From the NCBI GenBank assembly GCA_964630775.1, contig CAZVYY010000005.1:73209-137208 (forward strand): a stretch of DNA of 64,000 bases, written 5' to 3'. The notes beneath the pieces are model-generated. The model was not told the origin of the DNA. It searched no databases and worked only from the letters and a program-made list of their open reading frames with translations. The translations under genes were made by a program, and so were the position numbers. Below, piece by piece: positions 16,368 through 24,496 of this stretch (within the stretch, counting starts at the first letter, position 1; each line of letters begins with the position of its first letter). Source of the DNA: Anaeroglomus sp964630775. Its GTDB lineage: Bacteria > Planctomycetota > Phycisphaerae > Sedimentisphaerales > Anaerohalosphaeraceae.

Positions 16368-17921
16368 ATGACGATGAATCGACGAACCTTTATGAAGCAA
16401 AGCTGCATCGGGGCCGCAGGACTGGCTCTGTCGCAGATGGCGCCGTCGCTGTATGCCGGCAGCACCGAAAAGCAGCCCAATCTGCTGGTGGTGCTGGCCG
16501 ACCAGCTTGGCCTGAATCACTGCAAGTATGCCACATACTGGAACGGGGCCAATTATCCCGGTGCGGAACATGCGATTACGCCGAACCTGGATCAGTTTGC
16601 CCGGCAGGGCATCAATTTCCGGAATACGGTAGCCAATACGCCGGTGTGTTCGGCGTTTCGGGCCTCGCTGATGACCGGCAAATATACGACCAGCCACGGC
16701 ATGGTGATTAATGAGCTGCAGCTCAATCCGTATCAGGATTGTCTTGGGCATTCGCTGACGCGGGGCGGCTACAACACGGCCTATATCGGCAAGTGGCACA
16801 TATATGCCAACAAGCTGGGGGATCATACCAATCCGGATAATTCGTTTGTGCCGCGCGGGGTGCATCGTCTGGGCTTTAATGGCTACTGGGCAGCGTACAA
16901 TTTCCACCATGATTATTACAATACCTATTATCACACCGAATCCAAAGAGAAGATTTTCTGGGGACAGGGGGTGTATGAGCCGGACGGACAAACTGATTTA
17001 GCTATCGATTGGCTCAAAGGTTGCGGGCAGAAATCCTCGCAGCCGTTTGCGATGGTGCTTTCGTGGGGAACGCCGCATGACCCGTGGAATGATGAAAATG
17101 TGCCCGCCGAGTACCGGGAGAAATTTGCTGGGGTCAGTCTGCCTCATTCGCCTAATTACAAGCCCGATAATGACCCGTATGCGGATGCCTGGGCCCGGCT
17201 GTCGGACTCTGAACGGGCGGATTTGGAAAAATGGCGAAGGAATTATTATGCGATGACGACCAACCTTGACTGGAACTTCGGGCGATTGATGAAGTATCTG
17301 GATGACAACGGGCTGGCGGACAATACGATCGTGGTCTTTTCGTCCGATCATGGCGAGATGTTCGGCGCCCAGGGACGCCGGGCGAAAAATATTTTCTATG
17401 ATGAAGCAGCCCGGATTCCGATGCTGGTTCGCTGGCCGGGCAGGATTCAGGCCGGGCAGGTCTCGGATGCGTGCATGTCCACGGTGGATTTCATGCCAAC
17501 GTTTCTGGGGCTTCTCGGGCTGTCGGTCCCGTCCCGTGTGGAAGGAATGGATTTGTCCCATCTCGCGCTGGGGACTGGTGGTGCGGAGCCGGATTGTGCG
17601 TTTATGCAGGGGACGGGCGCGACGGCCAATTGGGACACCGGCCATGAGTGGCGTGCGGTTCGTAACAAACGCTATACCTACGGCAAATTCCGTATCAGCA
17701 GGGAGGGGGTGCCGCAGGAACTGCTGTTTGACAACGCCGCAGACCCGTTCCAGACCCGGAATCTGGTTGCCGACTCTGCACACCAGACGGCTCTGCAGGA
17801 ATTGAGGACTAAGTTGACCGAGAAAATGAAATCGGTCAGTGATACCTTTGAAGCGTCCACTTTTTACCGTGATAAATGGACGGATGGCAACCGCAAGATT
17901 CTACGGGGGGCCAGAGGTTAA
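16368..17921 (+). CDS. Tat-exported type I sulfatase (CxAxR variant)
   Basis: Arylsulfatase-family enzyme that removes sulfate esters, probably from polysaccharides. The N-terminus is a Tat-type signal (RRTFMKQSCIGAAGLALSQ). The formylglycine site is C94 in CSAFRASLMTG, a CxAxR form of the usual CxPxR that is also matured by FGE-type enzymes. Metal ligands appear in LLVVLADQLGLN and SSDHGEMFG, and GKWHIY is the usual lysine/histidine pair. The C-terminal DNAADPFQTRNLV is the standard sulfatase end. Length of 517 is normal. The start has GGAGA upstream; ATG 16374 is an alternative. A strong terminator follows. Substrate class cannot be set without a SulfAtlas-type comparison. Confidence 0.9.
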   Translation: MTMNRRTFMKQSCIGAAGLALSQMAPSLYAGSTEKQPNLLVVLADQLGLNHCKYATYWNGANYPGAEHAITPNLDQFARQGINFRNTVANTPVCSAFRASLMTGKYTTSHGMVINELQLNPYQDCLGHSLTRGGYNTAYIGKWHIYANKLGDHTNPDNSFVPRGVHRLGFNGYWAAYNFHHDYYNTYYHTESKEKIFWGQGVYEPDGQTDLAIDWLKGCGQKSSQPFAMVLSWGTPHDPWNDENVPAEYREKFAGVSLPHSPNYKPDNDPYADAWARLSDSERADLEKWRRNYYAMTTNLDWNFGRLMKYLDDNGLADNTIVVFSSDHGEMFGAQGRRAKNIFYDEAARIPMLVRWPGRIQAGQVSDACMSTVDFMPTFLGLLGLSVPSRVEGMDLSHLALGTGGAEPDCAFMQGTGATANWDTGHEWRAVRNKRYTYGKFRISREGVPQELLFDNAADPFQTRNLVADSAHQTALQELRTKLTEKMKSVSDTFEASTFYRDKWTDGNRKILRGARG

Positions 17922-17979
17922 GTCCTGACGATTGCCAGCCGTCTTAATGTGCCGGTAATTTCATTGAAATAATGATTGT

Positions 17980-18010
17980 CCCCATGTCTGCGGGCATGGG
18001 GATTTTTTTT
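17980..18010 (+). terminator. Rho-independent terminator after the sulfatase
   Basis: CCCCATG and CATGGGG form a 7-bp stem with an 8-base loop, followed by ATTTTTTTT. It ends the sulfatase transcript before the iron block. Confidence 0.9.
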
Positions 18011-18030
18011 GTGAAATTTTTCTTGCAAAG

Positions 18031-18044
18031 TTAGGCATTTCTAA
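18031..18044. promoter_or_regulatory. DtxR-like operator, TTAGGCATTTCTAA
   Basis: Fits TTAG-N6-CTAA, close to the core of the known DtxR/IdeR box (TTAGG...CCTAA). First of three such sites around the regulator and feoB. Confidence 0.55.
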
Positions 18045-18049
18045 CTATA

Positions 18050-18063
18050 TTAGTAATTACTAA
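18050..18063. promoter_or_regulatory. DtxR-like operator, TTAGTAATTACTAA, touching the start codon
   Basis: Perfect 14-bp palindrome of the form TTAG-N6-CTAA. It ends directly at the ATG of the regulator gene, so no ribosome site fits between. A bound repressor here would block its own gene. Confidence 0.6.
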
Positions 18064-18522
18064 ATGGAAGCGGTGAAGCAAAAACAGCTTAGTGCCTCAA
18101 TGGAAGACTATCTTGAGGTAATATATCACTTATCCGACAGCGGAATGGTTGCCCGCAGTAAGGATATCGCCGACGGTTTGGGCGTATCGCGGGCGTCGGT
18201 GACAGGGGCCTTGCGGGTATTGTCGGAAAAGGAGCTGATTAATTATAAGCCGTACGGGGTGGTGACGCTGACAGACAAAGGCCGGGTTGAGGCGGATAAA
18301 ATCGTGCGTCGCCATCGTGTATTGGAGTCTTTTTTTATCGATATTCTTGGGCTGGATGCGGTGACGGCCAAAGAGTCGGCCTGTCGGGCTGAACATGCAC
18401 TGGGTCAGCAGGTAATTGGCCGGCTCAGGGACTATATTGAGTTCATTACGGCCCGTGTGGATGGTGATATTGCCTTTGAATTTAAGCAGTTTTATCGGGA
18501 AAAGCAGTTGCCGGATGCGTAA
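18064..18522 (+). CDS. DtxR/MntR-family metal-dependent repressor
   Basis: Metal-sensing transcription regulator, probably for iron given the feo genes downstream. Winged helix residues 12-70: MEDYLEVIYHLSDSG, then recognition helix GVSRASVTGALRVLSEK. Metal-site residues of DtxR are largely kept: M in SMEDY, the H-x-x-x-E of RRHRVLESFF, and C-x-x-E-H in ACRAEHAL. The equivalent of DtxR H98 looks replaced by lysine. The C-terminal SH3 domain is absent, as in MntR-length members (152 residues). Two TTAG-N6-CTAA palindromes lie upstream, the second touching the ATG. No Shine-Dalgarno is visible, so the transcript may be nearly leaderless. Confidence 0.88.
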   Translation: MEAVKQKQLSASMEDYLEVIYHLSDSGMVARSKDIADGLGVSRASVTGALRVLSEKELINYKPYGVVTLTDKGRVEADKIVRRHRVLESFFIDILGLDAVTAKESACRAEHALGQQVIGRLRDYIEFITARVDGDIAFEFKQFYREKQLPDA

Positions 18523-18572
18523 GCCGGCTGATTAACAATATGAAAACAAAATCAGATAAGGAACACGTTCCT

Positions 18573-18788
18573 ATGTCATTAGACCAGATTGAGACCGGAA
18601 AGACCGTGCGTATCGATCATATCGAGGCCGGGCACGGGCTGAAAAATCGTCTGGCGGCGATGGGGCTTCTGGCCGACCAGCCGATTCGTGTTATGCTTAA
18701 TGACCACAGAGGACAGGTCATTATCGCGGTTAAAAACAGCCGTGTGGTGCTGGGCCGCGGGATGTCACATAAAATCTTTGTGCGGTAA
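18573..18788 (+). CDS. feoA: Ferrous iron transport protein A
   Basis: Small SH3-like partner of FeoB, about 71 residues. Visible family pattern: SLDQIETGKTVRI, HGLKNRLAAMGLLADQ, and the C-terminal NSRVVLGRGMSHKIFV. The start at 18573 is chosen because AAGGAA lies nine bases upstream and the length then fits FeoA; an in-frame ATG at 18540 has no ribosome site. It lies 50 bases after the DtxR-type gene and 38 before feoB. A DtxR-like box sits in the second gap, so feoB may have its own promoter. Confidence 0.9.
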   Translation: MSLDQIETGKTVRIDHIEAGHGLKNRLAAMGLLADQPIRVMLNDHRGQVIIAVKNSRVVLGRGMSHKIFVR

Positions 18789-18809
18789 CAAATTTTTTTC
18801 GATTCAATG

Positions 18810-18823
18810 TTAGGCTTAGCTAA
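18810..18823. promoter_or_regulatory. DtxR-like operator, TTAGGCTTAGCTAA, before feoB
   Basis: Third TTAG-N6-CTAA palindrome and the closest to the corynebacterial DtxR core. It ends three bases before the feoB ATG, between feoA and feoB. It suggests separate iron control of feoB. Confidence 0.6.
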
Positions 18824-18826
18824 CTT

Positions 18827-20899
18827 ATGGCAAACTCAGAAAAGAAAATAACCATCGCCCTGGCCGGTAATCCCAACAGCGGGAAAACAACCCTGTTCAA
18901 TGCCCTGACGGGGTCCCGTCAGCATGTGGCTAATTATCCGGGGGTGACGGTCGAGATTAAAAACGGGCTGTGTCGTTATCGGGACCAAAAAATCAAGGTG
19001 GTGGACCTGCCGGGAATATACAGCCTGACGGCGTATTCGCCGGAGGAACTGGTGTCGCGTCAGTTTATTCTCGAGCAGAAGCCCGATGTGGTGATTGATG
19101 TGATTGATTCGTCCAATCTGGAGCGAAATCTGTATCTGGCGGTACAATTGATGGAGATGAATGTGCCGCTGGTGCTGGCGTTTAACATGGCGGATGTGGC
19201 CAAGGCCCGGGGGCTGGAGTTTGATTTGAACCAGATGCAGCTTCTTCTGGATGTGCCGATTGTGTCCATTGTGGCCCGCAAGGAAGAGGGGACCGAGCAG
19301 CTGCTGGATGCGGCGCTGCGGGCGGCTATGGAAACCAAGACCCGCCGTGTGCAGGTGCCCTTTGGGCCGCAGGTGGAAAAGGAGCTGGAAAAATTAACAC
19401 CGCTGGTCCATCCGGAGTTGGATTTTGCCAAACGGTTTGGGGCGCGATGGGTGGCTTTGAAGCTGCTGGAAGGCGATCCGCAGGTCCTGGCTTTGCCGCA
19501 CAGTGCCGAACTGCTGACAACAGTGGAGCAATCCATCAAGGAACTGGAAAAACATTACCACGAAAGCCCGGATATTGTGATTGCCGACCGGCGGTATGGA
19601 TTTATTTCCGGGGCGTGTCAGGAAACCGTCAGGACGACGGCACAATCCCGGCATGATATCAGCGACCATCTCGATGTGGTGATGACGCATTCGGTGTGGG
19701 GGCTGCCGATTTTTGCGGTATTGATGTATGTGGTGTTCTGGCTGACCTTTACGGCGGGAGAAATCCCGATGGGTTGGATGGAATCGCTGTTTGGCTGGCT
19801 GGGCGGGTGGATTTTGGCGCACTGGCCTGCGGGCTGGTCGGAGCATTTACGGTCGCTGGTGGTCGATGGGATTATCGGCGGTGTCGGCGGCGTGCTGATT
19901 TTCCTGCCGAATATTCTGCTGCTGTTTCTGGGAATTGCGTTTCTGGAAGACACCGGCTACATGGCCCGCGCGGCGTTTCTGATGGACCGTGTGATGCACA
20001 AAATCGGCCTGCACGGCAAGAGTTTCATCCCGATGCTGATTGGCTTCGGCTGTTCGGTGCCGGCGATTATGGCGACACGGATTCTGGAGAACCGGCGAAC
20101 CCGCCTGACGACGATGATGGTGATACCGCTGTTTAGTTGCGGTGCGCGATTACCGATATATGCACTGATTATTCCGGCGTTTTTTGCCCCGGTCTGGCAT
20201 GGCCCGATAATGTGGATGATGTATATTATCGGCGTGTTATTCGCAGTGCTTCTGGCGTTGCTGCTGCGTAATACGTTATTCAAAGGGGAGGCGATTCCAT
20301 TCGTCATGGAACTGCCGCCGTACCGCATGCCAACGCTGCGAAGCCTGATGCTGCACATGTGGGACCGCGGCTGGCAGTATCTGCAGAAGGCCGGTACGGT
20401 GATTCTGGGAATTTCGATTTTGTTATGGGCGGCCAGTACCTATCCGAAGATAGGGGAAGACAAGCTGGCCGGTCTGGACGAGGTTGGGCAGCAATCGGCC
20501 CAGATGCAGTATTCGATTACCGGACGTGTAGGCCATTGGATTGAACCGGTTATACGACCGCTGGGCTTCGACTGGAAAATCGGAACGGCTCTGATTGGGG
20601 CCTTTGCGGCCAAGGAAGTGTTTGTCGCCCAGATGGGTATCGTTTATTCGGTCGGCGAAGCGGACGAGACATCCGAGGCTCTGCGGCAGCGTCTGCGGGC
20701 GGATTATACGCCGCTCAAAGGCCTGTGCATCATGCTGTTTTGCCTGTTAAGTTCGCCCTGTATGGCGACAGTGGCCGTGACGGCCCGGGAGGCGGGGAGC
20801 TGGAAATGGGCGGCCTTGCAGTATGTCGGCCTGACTGTGGTGGCCTATACGGTGACGCTGGTGGTGTATCAGACTGGAACCTTGCTAATCGGCGGCTAA
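18827..20899 (+). CDS. feoB: Ferrous iron transporter B (GTPase-coupled permease)
   Basis: Inner-membrane Fe(II) uptake protein. The N-terminal G domain shows G1 GNPNSGKTTLFNALTG (15-30), G2 YPGVTVE, G3 DLPGIYSL, G4 FNMAD and a helical linker. The membrane part has the two gate regions, with MARAAFLMDRVMHKIGLHGK and SFIPMLIGFGCSVPAIMATR, then a second gate after LPPYRMPTLRSLMLHMWDR. The C-terminal end holds SSPCMATVAVTAREAGSWKW. Length of 690 is usual. The ATG has no strong ribosome site; the DtxR-like box occupies that position. It is followed at once by a porin gene, so the two may be co-regulated by iron. Confidence 0.95.
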   Translation: MANSEKKITIALAGNPNSGKTTLFNALTGSRQHVANYPGVTVEIKNGLCRYRDQKIKVVDLPGIYSLTAYSPEELVSRQFILEQKPDVVIDVIDSSNLERNLYLAVQLMEMNVPLVLAFNMADVAKARGLEFDLNQMQLLLDVPIVSIVARKEEGTEQLLDAALRAAMETKTRRVQVPFGPQVEKELEKLTPLVHPELDFAKRFGARWVALKLLEGDPQVLALPHSAELLTTVEQSIKELEKHYHESPDIVIADRRYGFISGACQETVRTTAQSRHDISDHLDVVMTHSVWGLPIFAVLMYVVFWLTFTAGEIPMGWMESLFGWLGGWILAHWPAGWSEHLRSLVVDGIIGGVGGVLIFLPNILLLFLGIAFLEDTGYMARAAFLMDRVMHKIGLHGKSFIPMLIGFGCSVPAIMATRILENRRTRLTTMMVIPLFSCGARLPIYALIIPAFFAPVWHGPIMWMMYIIGVLFAVLLALLLRNTLFKGEAIPFVMELPPYRMPTLRSLMLHMWDRGWQYLQKAGTVILGISILLWAASTYPKIGEDKLAGLDEVGQQSAQMQYSITGRVGHWIEPVIRPLGFDWKIGTALIGAFAAKEVFVAQMGIVYSVGEADETSEALRQRLRADYTPLKGLCIMLFCLLSSPCMATVAVTAREAGSWKWAALQYVGLTVVAYTVTLVVYQTGTLLIGG

Positions 20900-20947
20900 G
20901 CGCCCGATACAACCGACTTTATCAAATAAAGGAAAGGATTGCAGCAG

Positions 20948-22180
20948 ATGGGACGTTGGGTAGTGTTTGTACTGCTGTGCAGCAGTGTGATGGGTTTTGC
21001 GGCGGAAACGCCTGTTGCGGAAAACGAAGAACCTGCTTCGCTGCTGCCGGATACAGGACCATTTTCGTTTTCATTTGGTCTGACCCACATTTATCAGCAG
21101 AATATGCGCGGCGGCCTGAGCACCCATGACCGGCGCGGACGCTTTTCGGGCAGCTATGATATCGAAATGACGACGGACCTGAAGCGGCTGTTCGGGATTG
21201 ACAATGCCGAGCTCTATACGCACGTGGAAGGCTTCTGGAACAAGACCGAAGGCATTGATTCGGTCTCGACCGGCAGTGCTTTCGGCGTCAACGGCGATGC
21301 CATGCCGCGGGACGCTGCGGTGGTGACGGAGCTGTGGTATCAGCATTATTTCTTCGACGGCGACTTCATTGTCCGCCTAGGCAAGATGGATTTAAGCGGC
21401 GGATTTGAATGCAGCGGTTGCCCGGTATCTTTTGACTGCAATCGCTACGCCAACGACGAGACGGGTCAGTTTCTCAACAGTGCCCTGGTCAACAACCCGA
21501 CCATCCCGTTCCCGGATTATACGCTGGGGCTTGCCATGCACTATGCCCCGGCCGGTGCCGGATGGTATATCACGGCCGCGGCCGCCGATTCGCAGGGCGA
21601 CCACCGCGAAACGGGATTCCGCACGGCCTTTCACGATGAGGATTATTATGTCTATATGGCCGAAACGGGCATTACGCCCAGTTTTGGACAGTTGAAGGGC
21701 ACCTATTCGGTGGGTGTCTGGCACATGCCGGAACCGACGGATGTGGATGGCGACGGCTTTTCGTCCCGCAACAATACCGGCATGTATCTGAGCTTTGACC
21801 AGATGCTGAGTAAAGAAAACGAGGATGACAACGATTCGCAGGGGCTGGGCACCTTTTTCCGCTTTGGCTATGCTCCCTCCAATCATAATGAGATGACGCA
21901 GTTTTACAGCACCGGCCTGAGCTATCAGGGTCTGTTTGACGGACGCGATGACGATGTGCTGGCCTTCGGTGTGGCACGGGGTTACTTCAGTGAGGCCGCT
22001 GGGGCGACCTATACGGAAGATTCCGAAACGGTCTTTGAGGCCTTCTATAATTTTGCGGTCAATTCCAGCCTGACCGTGACCCCGTCGATCCAGTATGTCG
22101 CCGATCCATCCTCCGCGGACAATGGACGCGACCTCAAGGATGCGGTGGTCTTTGGCCTGCGGATGCAGATGGTCTTCTAA
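20948..22180 (+). CDS. Outer-membrane porin, OprB-like
   Basis: Predicted beta-barrel of the carbohydrate-selective porin (OprB) type. Signal peptide MGRWVVFVLLCSSVMGFA. The mature part has alternating amphipathic strands, aromatic girdles and family-like stretches LTHIYQQNMRGGL, DGDFIVRLGKMDLSG, GLGTFFRFGYAP and YNFAVNSSLTVTPSIQYV, and it ends in an aromatic (MVF) as barrels do. ATG 20948 is chosen because GGAAAGG lies ten bases upstream. It sits 48 bases after feoB in the same direction, so it may let iron or small solutes through the outer membrane. An acidic DVDGDGF loop could bind calcium. A strong terminator follows. Confidence 0.78.
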   Translation: MGRWVVFVLLCSSVMGFAAETPVAENEEPASLLPDTGPFSFSFGLTHIYQQNMRGGLSTHDRRGRFSGSYDIEMTTDLKRLFGIDNAELYTHVEGFWNKTEGIDSVSTGSAFGVNGDAMPRDAAVVTELWYQHYFFDGDFIVRLGKMDLSGGFECSGCPVSFDCNRYANDETGQFLNSALVNNPTIPFPDYTLGLAMHYAPAGAGWYITAAAADSQGDHRETGFRTAFHDEDYYVYMAETGITPSFGQLKGTYSVGVWHMPEPTDVDGDGFSSRNNTGMYLSFDQMLSKENEDDNDSQGLGTFFRFGYAPSNHNEMTQFYSTGLSYQGLFDGRDDDVLAFGVARGYFSEAAGATYTEDSETVFEAFYNFAVNSSLTVTPSIQYVADPSSADNGRDLKDAVVFGLRMQMVF

Positions 22181-22202
22181 CAGTCCAGAACCCAGTCAAA
22201 AG

Positions 22203-22242
22203 AAAAGGCCGGATGTGATATTCCTCACACCCGGCCTTTTTT
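22203..22242. terminator. Bidirectional terminator between porin and glycosyltransferase
   Basis: AAAAGGCCGG-TGTG pairs with CACACCCGGCCTTTT, with T runs on both strands. It serves the converging feo/porin and glycosyltransferase transcripts. Confidence 0.92.
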
Positions 22243-22258
22243 ATTGCAGTCCGAGGGA

Positions 22259-24048
22259 TTACGCCTGCACCACCTTGGAATGGGTTTTCTTGACGGCCTT
22301 GTGAATGCTCTTGAGGACGTAATTTTCCGCCACGGCCTCCCAGCCCATGTGCTTGGCGATTTCATAGCCGCTGCGGAGCAGTCGATAGGATTCATCGTCG
22401 TTGTGCGGCAGACGAGCACAGATTTCCAACGCGATTTTCTGGCTGATTTTGCGTTCGATCTTGTTGCGGTACTCGCGGTCGATCTTGAGCAGGTGTTCGA
22501 TTTCCAGGCCCGAATCCCCGTTGAGTTCGGTATAGTCGGCGAAGATGACGTTGGGGACGTCCTTGCCGCCGGTGACGGCCTTGACAAATCCCGCACAGCC
22601 GCAGATGGACGTCACGATGCACAGCCCGCCAAAGCACAGCGGTTCAAGCTGGGCGATGCCGAACGGTTCATAGATACTCTGTCCGAATTCCGCATCGGAT
22701 CCTCTGCGGATGTCCATGAATTCCATATCATAAGGCATTCGGTGGCCGCAGCACTGGCGGGAGAAGCCGAACTGATTGATGAAGATGGCCTTGATGGCCC
22801 GGCTTCTGGCGTTGAATTCCTGAACGCCGGCATAATAGGCCGCCTCGCCGCCGGACAAATCCGGCATGCCTTCGCGGTGGGCCACCGGCCAGTTATATGC
22901 CGCTTCCATATCATAAATATCGCGGTCGCGCCGGCGGTGGGTTTCGGTGCTGAGCACCAGCAGCACGCCGGTCTTGCCCTGGGCCAGAAATTCCCTGTCC
23001 ATGTGTTCCAGCACCCGCAGGTCGCGCCACAGTCCCTTGCTCAGCACCAGCCGGGTCACGTGGCTGAACACAAAATCCGGCCGCCAGCCCAGCAGGTTCT
23101 GGCAGTAATCTTTTAATTTGTCGCGGGACTGCTTCTTTTCGGCCAGCGTAATTTCATACGCGGGAATGCCGTTGTACGTCAGATCGATGTCGGCCAGTTC
23201 GAACTCCGGGGCCAGAAATTTCAGTTCATCGACCACGCAGTCCCCGACAGCCAGGATNNNNNNNNNNCGCAGAATCGGGCGGCATCCACGAGGGCATACT
23301 TGAAGTAGCTGGTCTGATCGCCGAAGACATCATTGACAAATAAATCCTGCTGATGGGCTTTGCGAAGGACGTTATAAAACATCGTGTCGTGTCCCGGATG
23401 GCCTTCGACAATGCGGCGCATCGGGGCGACTTCATGGGCATAGAAGACGGTTTTGAAATCGAACGGATCGAGCTTGGCCGCCAGCGCCGTGGGCATCCCC
23501 ATAAACTCATGGGAGACAATCACGGTATTGCTGTCTTTTTCGGCGGCGCCGATGGCTTTGAGGGCGGCAATCGCCGGCATCGCCAGACGCACATACTGTT
23601 CAAATTCCCAGAAATTTTCGAAGGCGTTGCTCTTGATGCCGTATTCAAAAAACAGCGACGCCTTGAATTCATTCAAAGGCCCCTGTTCCATGCGGGTAAT
23701 ATCGATGAGAATAATTTCCGGCGAGCTTTTAATCTGCGTCAGCGGGTCCAGGAACGTGCGCCGTCCATAAACGATGCCGATATTATACTTGCTCTCGATT
23801 CTGCGGAAACTGGATACATAACTGGTTTTGACATACCCGTCGATAGAGGAATAAAGAACCTCTCCGCCGGGACCCAGACGCGAGGAGACGTCACCTTCGG
23901 TGGAGAAGAGGGGACTGACTAAAATATTGCGAGCGGTGGCATCCAGATAAGCCTTGCTGGTGAACAATCCATCCAGCACGGCACCAATGCCTCCGATTTT
24001 TCCAACTGCCTCATGCGTTACGTGAACTACTGTCGGTTTCTGCATCAT
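22259..24048 (-). CDS. Glycogen/starch-synthase-type glycosyltransferase, interrupted by assembly gap
   Basis: GT-B glycosyltransferase, probably using a nucleotide sugar to build glycogen or a related glucan. The first part starts MMQKPTVVHVTHEAVGKIGG, with the KIGG-x-G motif of glycogen synthases. The last part has GQSIYEPFGIAQLEPLCFGG, the E-x7-E donor motif. Ten N (23258-23267) interrupt it after VDAARFC and before ILAVGDCVVDELKF. With exactly ten bases the frame shifts; with 5, 8 or 11 missing bases it stays open. The break is therefore most likely an assembly artefact and the gene whole, about 595 residues. The start ATG follows GAGG by eight bases. It converges with the porin gene. Confidence 0.75.
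23258..23267. other. Assembly gap (10 N)
   Basis: Run of ten unknown bases inside the glycosyltransferase gene. Its length is probably nominal, because the reading frame closes with two fewer or one more base. Confidence 0.98.
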
Positions 24049-24496
24049 TGCGATAACCTCGTCTAAGCCAAAGTCACTTCATTTCATTTAGAATCACTAA
24101 AAGACCCGTAAAATCCCGAATCCATGTCTATCGTCACGGATTGAGGCCCATTGCCGTTTAAAATATAATGAATAATCGGCAATCGTGGCGGCTTTTATCA
24201 GGAATTTTACGGAGATTTTTTGTGCTTTGTTTTCTGTAAAAATAAAACATATTTTATCGGCCTCAGCTCACATCCGATAATTCTCATTACTACTAAAACA
24301 GATATTATAAGAACGTAAAATCTTTTTTATGCGGCCCCCTGCGAAGAACAATCATAGCCTGTTGGCTCAGACGTTCAGGCATAGTCGTGATATCCCTTAG
24401 CTTGGAGCGCAGTGATTCTCAAATACGGTCGTCTTATGGCTGAAATTGCGGCAGCAGGGTGACGCAGCCCCGTGACTACGCGCAGCACAAAACGAC
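24049..24496. other. 448-base gap upstream of the glycosyltransferase; possible structured leader
   Basis: No gene seen. 24330-24466 can close with TGCG/CGCA and CCCTGC/GCAGGG stems around a domain that includes a GCCTG/CAGGC hairpin, hinting at a structured RNA. 24118-24152 resembles 34515-34554. Otherwise AT-rich and unremarkable. Confidence 0.3.

Noticed and set aside
23221..24048. Two separate genes or a frameshifted pseudogene at the N gap
   Set aside because: The halves make one glycogen-synthase-type protein, and the frame closes with a gap length other than ten. An assembly artefact is simpler.
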